Positions 53,947 through 63,838 of a stretch of DNA of 64,000 bases are shown here, piece after piece (the first letter of the stretch is position 1; each line of letters opens with the position of its first letter). The notes under the pieces are model-generated. The model made no database searches, was not told the origin of the DNA, and worked only from the letters and a program-made list of their open reading frames with translations. Both the position numbers and the translations under genes were made by a program. The DNA is taken from assembly GCA_004380135.1 (NCBI GenBank), contig QXCR01000133.1, forward strand, positions 62,001-126,000. The letters run 5' to 3'. The DNA comes from Stemphylium vesicarium (taxonomy: Eukaryota; Ascomycota; Dothideomycetes; Pleosporales; Pleosporaceae).

Positions 53947-55132
53947 ATGGCACCAACTACCTTCTGGGGTACAACGTCCGCAGGCATAGTGAACTGCTAC
54001 AACGCAAAATCTACATGCTGGCCCGGACGAACTCGCTCCGTGGTCATTGCACTCCTCGCTTCAAGTGCTCTCTTCGCGATTGCACAGCTCGGCCTCACTG
54101 CCTCTATGGCGCACCAGCTACTGGGCACTGGCAACGAGGTCAACTGCTGGATTGTGAACGACAGTGTAGACTTCGGCTTCAACGGTTCTAATTCGGTGCC
54201 CAAAGCCTCTCAGCCCGTGCTCATAACTGAAGTCAAAAGACTGCCCCTGACATTCAAGAATCTGGATCGGGTGGCGCATGACAACGGTTACCGAGTGGAG
54301 ACTGCTGATGGTTTATTCGGGCCTGCACTCCTGAGGGTTGATACCCCCAGTCAGTGGGGTGGGAAATTGTAAGTCATCCTGTCCCACGAGATGTGCATTA
54401 ATCGCCGTACGTGGAGGGATGTACCTGCTGACATTAGGGTAGCATCACAGTGTTGTGTCTAGTCATAGACCCGCTCTTACTAGCGCTGTCACTCCTGTGG
54501 TTTTTACGGTGCCACTCGTTCCACTCAGGCTTTCCGATCTCCAACCGTAAGGCCATGGCCTGCGCATATCTCTTCTTCGCAATGTTCCTCATAAACACAG
54601 TGGATACGGAAGCACTAGACACCTTTCCTAAGAGTCCAATACGAAAAGAGGACGATGTGTGTTGGAACAGCGATCAGGCCATGCGAGGTCTAGAGAAGTG
54701 GGGGACGTGGGCTAGGAGAATCGTGATTAGCAATGCTGTTTTAGGGATGTTGGGCACAATCTGGTAAGCTTAATACCTTGAGTGTACTGAGAGGGAAAAC
54801 TGAACAACCGCAGCATGATTGGATACTCAATTATTGCGATCATAGCCGCATACATGAATCGCCAGAATGACGAGCCGCAATCGATGGCGCTCGACGATCT
54901 CAATGACCATTCTACGAACCCTAGCGCCAACACTCACGCAGTTTCGAATAACGAAAGCAACTTTCCTTCGACTCGGCTGGGCGCTCGCACCACTGCCACA
55001 TCACACGCTAATTTGTCCGCACAAGAGGCTTTGTCCTTGGGACGGAAGACCGAAACTGTGGACGACCGGGAAAAATCTGAGCAAGAGGCTCACGTAAACC
55101 CTTTCTCCGACCCCAGAAATATTATTCGTTGA
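53947..55132 (+). CDS. Four-pass membrane protein, unknown function
   Basis: Three exons (53947-54368, 54443-54763, 54814-55132) in phase give 353 residues. Intron 1 is GTAAGT...GGGTAG and intron 2 is GTAAGC...CCGCAG. Hydrophobic segments: SVVIALLASSALFAIAQLGL at about 32-51, TVLCLVIDPLLLALSLLWFL at about 143-162, MACAYLFFAMFLINTV at about 180, and ISNAVLGMLGTICMIGYSII with IAIIAAYMN at about 240-265. The loop between the first two carries Cys and N-glycosylation sites (VNCWIVNDSVDFGFNGSNS). The C-terminal 90 residues are hydrophilic and Ser/Asn-rich. I do not recognise the family; it resembles other fungal tetraspan hypotheticals. Confidence 0.65.
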
Positions 55133-55837
55133 AACGAAGCGATGGCGCAGTGGAGGGAATAAAAAGACGTGTATGGCGGGAGTCAGGATTGCGACCAAAG
55201 TCGCTATCGCACGTACGTGGAATGACGCGGCCTTTAGGTCACTGAACTACAGCTAATGGGGCTAGAGATGCTAATATCATTGCCGGAGGCTTCGCAGGTT
55301 GCCGTTCAAGATGCCGTCAAGGTGGCAGGTCTATTTCCAAAAGATGTTTATTCCGGACGCCAAGTCATCTTTCATAGCAGGTGACTATGCAATTGGGAAG
55401 ACACAAAATTTGTCGAGGCACCTAAACGCTACGCTACGCACTTACTTCTCTGTTGCTTCTTTCCGAGTGAGAGGATCGTCACCTCAACACAAAGAATCCA
55501 GAAGCGGTACTGTCCACAATGAAGACGTTATCCAGTACCTGACAAAGAATCACAGCCAACCCCCTGTTGTTTTCTTTATGCCGCTCTCATACCTTTCCCT
55601 AAAAGATTCGGCCTTTGTACTTCCGGATAGGTTTACATGGCGCGTCTTACTTGCAAGTGCCCGGAATCTAATTCCCTCAAGGGTACCATTCTGTTCAAGT
55701 ATTTATGAAGAAATGAGGACGACAATACACATTCCCGTGAATCAAGCTGTACTTTTGGTCTATTTGGTTTCGAACCGTACCCACCTGAAAGCAGCGCTGG
55801 CATATCTGAACCGAGGATTGACACACGTGCAGCAAGC
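55133..55837. other. Stretch upstream of the broken protease gene
   Basis: A 198-codon open frame (55299-55895) occupies much of this region and overlaps the start of the broken protease gene in another frame. It has weak protein character (FIAGDYAIGKTQNLSRHL) and no family I can name. It could be a remnant N-terminal part or chance. Confidence 0.3.
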
Positions 55838-57076
55838 ATGGCAGCCACTGAAAGTCAAGGCGGGCTGCCCGCATCGCCAAATGATCACCAAATAATTGAA
55901 AACTGGCTGAAATCAACATATCTCGAATATCGTTACATGGAAGGAGACGAAGACCTAAGAATTCAGGTCAAGGACTTCTTCAACATCATCACGACAGCTC
56001 CTTCTGTTGTGGACCCTTCAGACAGCTGGATTTCGGGAGAGGTGCTCGATCTTGTTACCGTCGTCTTGACGCAGGTTTAGGAACAGCGAACCGATATACT
56101 CGTCCTTCCATCATTACCGACAGAGATGCTTGCATATGTTGGACTCGGTAGAAAGAACAAGGACGAGTTCATAATGTAATACCTTGATTATTTCCTGGCA
56201 ATGGAACGGGAAGAGATTCGGTGGATTGTGGTCCCAGTGACGAACGGCATGACTCTCGAGGCGCAAGAAGAAGACAGAAAGAAAGAAGCAAAAGCTGAAG
56301 CAAAAGCAAAAGCGAGTAAAAACGCAGCGGCGACAAAGGAAAGACCGGATGGGACTGCTGTAGAGAAGAATGCGGAGAACGAGAGAGATGTATTGCCAGA
56401 AAAAACCAAAAGGCCTGCTGAGAAGCGCAATGCTTTCAGGCCATCCAATAGCAAAGGCGTACATTGGGACTCGATGATAATCGACAAGCAACGAGATGAT
56501 GCTAGATGGCTGAATGGCGCTTTGACTCTACGAGCTAGAAACAATAAGACTCGCATCCATCACATGTACGAAGCCGGACGGGTTGCTGGCAAGGTACTTT
56601 GCGGTTACGACAAAGTAATGGGACGAGAACGTGGGTTGTTCACAGCGACTACACTCAAGCAAGTTCCCCATGACAGGCACGACAACAGATTCAAAGGTGA
56701 TCGAGGCTGCGTGCGGTCCGTGGATCTTCGCCATGCTCGATTACATACTCAAGAACCCGCAGTTCCTCAACAATGAAACGGTCTATAGGGCACGTTCAGA
56801 CGCGCTAAAAAAGAGACTGCACGCCAGGAACCTGAACTTCGACTCCCGGAAAACACGTGGGGATGTACAAAACATCATCCGAAAGGAAGCAGAGAAAGAT
56901 TTGGCGGCGGACCAGCTGCCTTATAACATGGCTGTTCCGACCTTAAAGGTCCTGAACGAACCTAGTATTAAGAGTATTTGGCGCCGTGTCAATGCTCTGC
57001 AAGGAAATCCCATGTCTTCGCCTACTGGTGATGGTGGATGGCCGTCTGGACCTGGGGGCGGCGGCAGCGACGACAA

Positions 57077-57108
<32 letters not shown>

Positions 57109-59752
57109 AGGATAGGTTGTACCCAACCGACGACGAAGATCGAGCCGATGACACCTACATCTCTGACCTTAACCACCCAGAAATAAACATATCCAAAACC
57201 GTTCTTCGCAAAGTGATACGCGAACAACCAGATTATTACCAGGCCTTGGGAGATAAAAATCTTGCTTACCGACGCGCTTTTGAGAATCTACGTGCAGCGC
57301 AGCAAGCCCAGGATAAGAGGCAGCAACAGTGGAATGTCAGACGATAAGAGGAGGATGTATCAGCATACGAATACCTACCAAGAATCCGCAATTGAGATTT
57401 CTAGAGGGCTATAGCAAGGACAACCTGCCTGATATCGGGGAGATGCCAGATGAAGAGATCCCCACTTGGACCACCCTATGTGAGTCCGACCTTTTCAATT
57501 TGGAGGGAAGGGGGGTTAGAAAGGGAAAGCAAAAGGCACTCAGTATCCGCACGGAGAAGGCCGTCCTTCATCGTACATTCAAGGGTACTTTTAAGCACGA
57601 GTCCAAATACGTCTTGCTTGCATACCTGAACTATCCACATGCTTTTAAGGAAGATCACGGCGCTCCTTTCACCAGCCTCGCAAAGATTGCAGAACGTTTA
57701 GATCATGTTTATGTCAATCTGGTCGTTCCGGTCTTCGCATCCCTGTCCAACGCAGAAGTTAACATTTGGGTCAAGAATCTGCACCTCGAGGCAAAGAGAC
57801 TGGTAAAAGAGGCCGACAGTGAGGTTCGCTACGATATCGCTCGTGGTCTGCTGCATCGCTTCTTTGTGGGTGAATTCGAGGACATGAGTGATGCAGAAGT
57901 GGATGAATGGCGAAGGAACGATCCCAACATGCTCAAGCATCACAGTGACAGTACTGAAATCGCGAGATGGTGGCTCGAATGGTATTATTGCCGGGGAGAT
58001 GCCGCGAGATCGCTGCCGTACTTGAGGGAAAGCCCACTCCACTGGCCGAATTTCGAGTACCGACCATAGCGTGCAAGTAAGCGGAAGAGGCCTGACGATG
58101 ACGACGACGATGATGAAAACGATGGAGGTGATTCCAGCAACGGTAAAAAGAAGCAGAAGCCTGATGATGTACCTGAGGCCGGAGATGAGGTGACTGAACT
58201 AGGTGGTTCACCAGAAGAAGACCCTAAGAGCGTTTCATGGGCTGCTGTCAACCACTCCACCCTAATGAAGCACGTAACCGACGAGATTCGAAACGACCCG
58301 CGCATCGGAAGCAGGCTCAGCAGTTGCACTTATCGGGCCATTCTGTTCGTGAAACACAGTGGCCGCTTCAAAGATGAGGCAGCCAACGCAAGAATCTGGA
58401 TTCGCGATCTCAACCTCTTCACGATGAGCTACATTGAAGCACCCGAACATGACGACCCGGACGTCCTCATTCGCCAAGGCGGCATCATCGGAAAAAGAAT
58501 CACAGAGGAAGTCATTATGGAGCGCTTGGAAGAGGCGTATGAGAAGACTGGCAAAGCGCCCCCCACGAAAGCCGATGGGCTCGAATTGACGTCTGGAGCG
58601 GTCGCACCCACTAATCCACAATCCCCAGCAAAACCTGGAAAGCCTGCTTCGGTATCTAAAGGGACTGAAACTAACCGGCCTTCAAGGGCTATAAATACCA
58701 CAGCGCTGGCGGCAGACCCCGTGGATTTTATGCAAATGTCGGAGGAGTCTGTGGATGAATGGGTGGAAGTGGTGCCAAAAGCCGTCAAATTTCATCCTAA
58801 CACGAAAGAGTGGGGAAAGAAAGCTATCCTACAAAAGATCTTTGGTGGCTTTGATGTTCTCACTGATGATGGCCAGGCGTACTGGCTGGAAAACGACAAG
58901 CATTTCAAGGGCAAGAAAAATAGCGTTACGGATCTAGTCGCAGTCTTGAAAGAACGGACCAAAAAATGCCGGATTTGGATTGTAGAGGGACACTGATGTA
59001 CTATTCGCAGAGCTACCTGAGCAAGATCCTCAAACAGCCATCGATGACAATAGATGAGTGAAGATGCTCTGCGACAAGGCTATGAAGACATCTTCGCGAT
59101 CAGCAGTTCAGATGAGCGCCCTGAACAAGAGTCCTCTGAAGAAGATTCCGACCCAGGCAATCCTTCCCCCGAAGACGCAACACCCCCAGTTGTTCCTGAA
59201 AGCGGCCCCGTCCCACCGGCTCCTGGTACTGCCTCTCACACTTCTGCAGTGTCCACCACCGATAACAAAAACAACAAACGCAAACATCCCGAACCCACTG
59301 CTGGATCTGAACCCAAGAAAGCGAAGCTCTCACCTCCGGACTTCCTCACCATGCCCAAAGCAAGCCTGCTCAAGTGGGTCAATGCGCTTCCCAATAAACC
59401 GAGGGACAAGCTGCGCAAAAACTCCACCGAGCTCTCGAAACCCGGTCTCGCTCGCATCTGGCTCGAGCGGATCTATAACAATACCTTTCAGACCTGGGCT
59501 GCTGAAGAGCCACTCTCGCAGGAGAGTTTGAAAGCGATCAATCAGTGGAGATGGCATGCGGCCGATCCGAAAGGCAGCTGGAATCTCTTTTATAAGAATG
59601 AGGCGGCGGATTTGAAGAAGTTTTTTCACGACAAGTTGTATCCGTCGACGGAGACGGTGGACGGGGAGGGCGGCAAGAAGGTGAAGGTGCCGTTGGAATT
59701 ACCGGACTATAGGGGGAGTAATGAGAAGTGGCCGGATTTGTGGAAGAAGTAA
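55838..59752 (+). pseudogene. Broken Ulp1/C48-like protease fused to repeated helical modules
   Basis: Apparent separate frames form one large gene read mainly in a single frame, with stops at 56078 (TAG), 56177 (TAA), 58067 (TAG), 58994 (TGA) and several around 59014-59051, plus an excursion into another frame between about 56700 and 57345. The first third has Ulp1/SENP-like elements: SWISGEVLDLVTVVL, DILVLPS, RWIVVPVTNG, a Lys/Glu-rich insert of about 60 residues, the His-Trp segment GVHWDSMIID (His codon 56462), QVPHDRHDN, and after the frame change ACGPWIFAMLDYIL (Cys codon 56712). Then come acidic linkers (an Asp run at about 57077-57103) and helical modules with MSDAEVDEW (57884), MSEESVDEW (58736) and MPKASLLKW (59351). 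Lys-rich stretches look nuclear. Function is inferred as a deubiquitinase/deSUMOylase-like protein, now inactive. Confidence 0.55.
57077..57103 (+). repeat. GAT trinucleotide tract (poly-Asp)
   Basis: About eight to nine consecutive GAT codons encode an aspartate run inside the broken protease gene. It is a short coding microsatellite. Confidence 0.8.
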
Positions 59753-60110
59753 CGGAGTAGGTAGCTCGAGGACGTTTGGGATCAGGTTGTCACATTGACA
59801 TCCATCTCATCTCCATTTCCAACGTTTAGTTCTTACTTATCAAAACCTCTCTGAGCTTTTCTCCCTTCTTTTACGACTGACATTGCTGATTCGCGGGCGA
59901 AGAAGCGGCTTTTTGATGGTGACGAGGGAAGCGCGCCGAAGAAAATGGAGGGTCCAGGGAAAGGGAACATGTTAGTTGCTTTTCATAAGCAATTATAACT
60001 TATAATTTTCTCGATTTGAGCTCTTAGTAGTGTAGACAGTTGGAAGCTGTAACATTGAAGATTTAATCTTGCACAGTAAGGACTATTTTCTCGTCATGAC
60101 GTCAGGTGCC
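59753..60110. other. Stretch between the broken gene and the transposon
   Basis: About 360 bases. A short frame near 59890-59970 reads SRAKKRLFDGDEGSAPKKME, which resembles a nuclear-signal fragment of the upstream gene. An AT-rich patch lies at 59975-60010. Confidence 0.35.
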
Positions 60111-60112
60111 TA

Positions 60113-60134
60113 CAGTGTTAGCGCGGCATCCGAG
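60113..60134 (+). repeat. Left terminal inverted repeat
   Basis: 22 bases pairing with 62210-62231, two mismatches. The inner part GGCATCCGAG is repeated directly at 60142-60151, giving a subterminal duplicate that could bind transposase. Confidence 0.92.
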
Positions 60135-60211
60135 TCATGCCGGCATCCGAGCCACCTGAACATTCCGACTTCACAGACGTTCCAACTTCAACACGTCATA
60201 ACTCCACCACT

Positions 60212-62095
60212 ATGGATTCGATTCAAGAAGCGATTGAATATATCGAATCGCAAGAACCAGGGGATAAATCCTCGTACCGCGAAGTCGCGAAAAAGTTCGA
60301 TGTTGACCGAACAACGCTATCGCGGCGGCACCAATAGAAACAAGCCACAAATGCAGCCTCTGGAGAAGCGCAGCGCCATCTCAACCTACAACAGGAGCAG
60401 GAACTCTTGCGATACATAGAAAGATGCACAAGGTGCGGCTTGCCGCCTACACGAGAGATGCTGCAAAATTTCGCTAGCGCGGTTGCGAAGTGGGAGGTTT
60501 CCCAAAGCTGGGTTACTCGCTTTCTGCAGCGCCATTCCGGCGAACTTACCACCAAATGGAGCGCTGGGATCGATTGCGAGCGTCACGACGCTGACGAAAA
60601 AGAGAGATACGAGTCGTAATTTGCTCTCCTCCATGAGAAGATGCGACAGTACGATGTTGACGCCCGCAACACCCACAATATGGACGAGAAGGGCTTCTTT
60701 GTCGGCTGCGAGAAACGCTCTAAAAGAGTCTTTTCAAAGCGTACTTGGGCTTCAAAAGAGCGCACTGCGGCGCTTCAAGATGGTAACAAGGAATGAGTAA
60801 CGCTGTTGGCTTGCGTATGCGCCTCTGGAGAGGCATTGCCGCCTGCTCTCATCTACCAGGGCACCTCTGGGATTCAATCGAGCTGGGTAGACGACGTAGA
60901 GGTTGGCAAGCATCAGGTTTTCTTCTAACTCACCTAAAGGACGGAGCAATGACGATTTGGGCCTTGCCTGGCTTGAGCAAGTCTTCCAGCGTTATACAAA
61001 AGCCAAAGCTCGCCGTAGATGGAGACTTCTGATCCTCGACGGCCACGGCAGCCACCTTACGCGCAATTTTATAGATTTTTGCGACGCCAATCGCATTCTG
61101 TTAGCCGTCTTTCCTCCGCATTCAACCCATAGCCTCCAGCCGCTTGACGTCGTGCTGTTCTCTCCGCTTTCGAGAGCGTATACCACACAACTCAGCCGCC
61201 GTACGCAGCGATCGCAAGCCCTCACGATGACGACGAAAGCCGACTTCTTTATAAACTTCTGGGCGGCTTGGAGCTCTACAATGAAGCCGGAACTTATCAT
61301 GAAGAGTGTTCAAGCTACAGGCGTGTGGCCAATGGATGCGGACGCTGTCCTAAAATGGTTCAACAACCACCCACAACGACAAGGTGAAGACTCAGAAACT
61401 GGAGAGCACGGCGACAGCGACAACTGGATTCATCTGTGCAAATTTTTGACGCTACGGTCGCTGACAAGGCCAAAGTTGAAGCCAAACGGCTGTCGCAAAG
61501 CCTCCACTCGCTACAGGTCAACAACGAGCTGCTCCGCGATCAAAACGCGGGCTTACAGCAAGAGCTTGACGCTAAAAGCAAGCCTAAGGCGCCTAAATAC
61601 ACGATGGACCTTCAGCAGCGCGAAGAGTATCATAGCGGCGCCGTCTTGTGGTCTCGAGGAAAGATCCGCGAAGGTCGCGCTCGCGACGCCGTGAAAAGAG
61701 ATAAAGCTGAACAGCGACAACTCCAAAAAGCTCGCGGTAGAGACCTTAAAGCTGCGGCAATAGCATACAAAAAGCAGCAACAGGAGAAGGCAAAGGTGGC
61801 TCGACAGCGTGCTGCTGAGGAACGTCGTGAGTTTAAGAAAGCTCGGGCTGCAGAGCTGGCTGCCGAAAGGGCTCTCAAAAAGCTGCAACGCGACGCTGCA
61901 ACTGCAGAAAAATCTCACGATAGAGCTAGTACTAGCAAGCTCAAAGCCTCAAGCAGCTCTACAAAAATTTCGACAAAGCGTCGTCGTGTTGTGGGTGCAG
62001 CAAGCCGGGTGGACGCTGCACCTGAGGCTCCTCGTCCGCCCACCCAGAAGACGCGCACACGGTCAATACAGCCACCCAAAAGATTAGCTGAGTAG
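60212..62095 (+). pseudogene. Pogo-type transposase, disabled
   Basis: From ATG 60212 the gene reads a Psq-type helix-turn-helix (MDSIQEAIEYIESQE, KFDVDRTTLSRRHQ), a CENP-B-type DNA-binding segment (GLPPTREMLQNFASAVAKWE, SQSWVTRFLQRH) and a DDE_1 catalytic domain. The three acidic residues are still encoded: NMDEKGFF (GAC 60683), LLILDGHGSH (GAC 61038) and SLQPLDVVLF (GAC 61146). The C-terminus is a long Ala/Lys/Arg-rich coiled coil (KKQQQEKAKVARQRAAEERR). Lesions are TAG 60335, TAA 60617, TGA 60797, a frameshift at about 60930 and a reverse shift at about 61440. The three stops are explained by C-to-T or G-to-A changes of CAA, TGG or similar codons, as in RIP. No active product is expected. 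Confidence 0.9.
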
Positions 62096-62209
62096 CTAGG
62101 AAGTTTCGCATACATCTATATATCAATACACCAAGAAGCTTTGCGATAATAGCTTTTGTGGGTGGCTTCACAGCCTCATTTCTGAAATCACAGCTCCATG
62201 TTGTTGTGG

Positions 62210-62231
62210 CTCGGATGCTGCGCTTACACTG
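62210..62231 (-). repeat. Right terminal inverted repeat
   Basis: 22 bases forming the inverted partner of 60113-60134. The adjoining GTGGCTCGG matches the second, inner GGCATCCGAGCCAC copy of the left end better than the first. Confidence 0.92.
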
Positions 62232-62374
62232 TACTCCGCCGCCTCGCGATTCGCATGTGGCTGTTCGACCTTACTGCAGCTGCACAATTCAGCCTCGTTG
62301 CCTACCCACCATGTCTCCGGTACTCCCATCATCGTCCCTGGCGCATACATACCTATGATTAGGTCTCGCTGCGC

Positions 62375-62458
62375 ATGGATCCCCTCAACGTCACCGCTAG
62401 CATCATCGCGATTCTCCAGCTCTCGACAAAAGTCCTACACCCCTTACCAGCCTGCTGA
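62375..62458 (+). pseudogene. Relic of a STAND/NLR-type fungal N-terminal domain
   Basis: A 27-codon frame reads MDPLNVTASIIAILQLSTKV, then a short divergent end and TGA. The 'MDPLxVTASIIAxLQLSxKV' start is characteristic of the N-terminal helical domain of many fungal NACHT/ankyrin and patatin-type STAND proteins involved in allorecognition and cell death. Nothing else of such a protein follows. I infer a truncated remnant. Confidence 0.6.
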
Positions 62459-62459
62459 C

Positions 62460-63838
62460 CTAGAAGTGAACCCGAAGGTGCTTTAAAAAACCTGGCTAAA
62501 ATTGTCTTATCCGGTGCTCAGATCATTCCTATTGCACCATTGAAGGGAGAAAATTCCTCGTATGCTCTGACCTTTAAGGGGCCACTTGTTCAGTGTTCGA
62601 GCTCAACGCTTCCAAAATTTACGATCAGTGACGACGGCCGGAATCAGAACGACGTAGTAGTCTACAATGGAACATGGCCGCACTGGGACAGCTTGGATGA
62701 CCAACCAGTATTTAGTCTCACTTAGAGAAGAGTCGCAGGCTATCATCCTGCGGCAAGATGGCTAGAACAGACTTGCTACGATGATGGTTCTTGTGTTGGA
62801 ATGCTTTACCCGTTTCGCAACATGTCAGTTACTATGGTTTTTGAGCAGCAAACCTTGCAGTGCGAAGCATACTCTACAACTTGTAGTGTAAACATCAGCT
62901 ACACCAAAGGAATCCGACGTATCGAATACACCACTGACATTCCAGAGAGGTTGCAGCACGAGTACAACCTCATTTTCAGCTGGAATACCACTGGCAACGC
63001 CTCTATGCCAACTGAGACAGAAAAATATAAGAGATGGGAACCACAGATTCCTTCATGGAAAGAAAAAGCAAATAGTCGCTCGATTCTCGACTCTGTCGGC
63101 TACAATTTGGAATACAAATTTAGCCAGGCCTTCTCTCGGTATACCGGAAACACAACACAGACGTACCTCTTGCCCAACGGTACAGAAATTGTGCTTGGGA
63201 AGATGCACGGCTTCGCTCAAGAGTCGGATTCGGGCCATCCGAGCAAAAGTAAGCAACGTGAAGTGCTCTGTCGTATCACGCTAATAATCTGACAATAAGA
63301 CTACACGATCATATTAGACAGCGCACTCAACCTTATACCCTTTACTGATGCATACTTTGTCTTCGACCCGCGCGAGTCGCTCAATATCACAGAAGCTTCG
63401 ATCAACGAACTTCTCGCCAACGTTTCCGTTTCTGCCCTCTCTCTGAACAAATGGTATGGCGACGTCAACGTTACTGACCGTGATTCCCGGAATGTATATT
63501 GCTTCTCGCACCCATTGAGCCTACTGGTGCCGTACGGGTTGTACCTCGGGTTCACCTTTCTTTCTATCGTGCTAGGGTTGAATGCGCTGAGGCTCAACGA
63601 GGTTTCTGCAACAGACGGCGGCTTTTTACAGATCATGATGACTACGACTGGAGATACGGAAATGAGTCGCAATGTGCTCGGGGGCTCTTTGGGTGGTAGT
63701 GGTAATGCCCCGAAGGAGCTATTGGAGCTCAAAGTCAGATTTGGGAAGCTGGTCCGTGAAGAGGGGACAGCTTCGGCGAACAAGTATGGGTTTGGAACGA
63801 CTGAAGAGACTGAGCCACTGCTGCGAAGGAGGAAATGA
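62460..63838 (+). pseudogene. Truncated membrane protein gene with nonsense codon
   Basis: A frame reading EGALKNLAKIVLSGAQIIPI and ENSSYALTFKGPLVQCSSST begins abruptly near 62475, stops at TAG 62723-62725, and continues in the same frame (RRVAGYHPAARWLEQTCYDD, then MLYPFRNMSVTMVFEQQTLQ). A 51-base intron (63249-63299, GTAAGC...AATAAG) joins to the last exon, which contains a membrane segment (PLSLLVPYGLYLGFTFLSIV), LNALRLNEVSATDGGFLQIM and a tail ending LLRRRK at 63838. This C-terminal pattern belongs to a large family of fungal multi-pass hypotheticals, whose N-terminal membrane segments are missing here. The N-terminal loss and the stop indicate a pseudogene, though translation could in principle start at ATG 62801. 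Confidence 0.55.

Larger units (their letters stand above)
60113..62231 (+). mobile_element. Pogo/Fot1-type DNA transposon, complete ends, decayed ORF
   Basis: A 2119-base element bounded by 22-base inverted repeats differing at two positions (left starts CAGTGTTAGCGCGGCATCC, right complement starts CAGTGTAAGCGCAGCATCC). TA dinucleotides flank it directly at 60111-60112 and 62232-62233, the target duplication of the Tc1/mariner superfamily. Inside is one degenerate transposase gene on the plus strand. The insertion lies between the broken protease gene and a STAND-type relic. The length and domain order fit fungal pogo/Fot1 elements. Confidence 0.92.
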
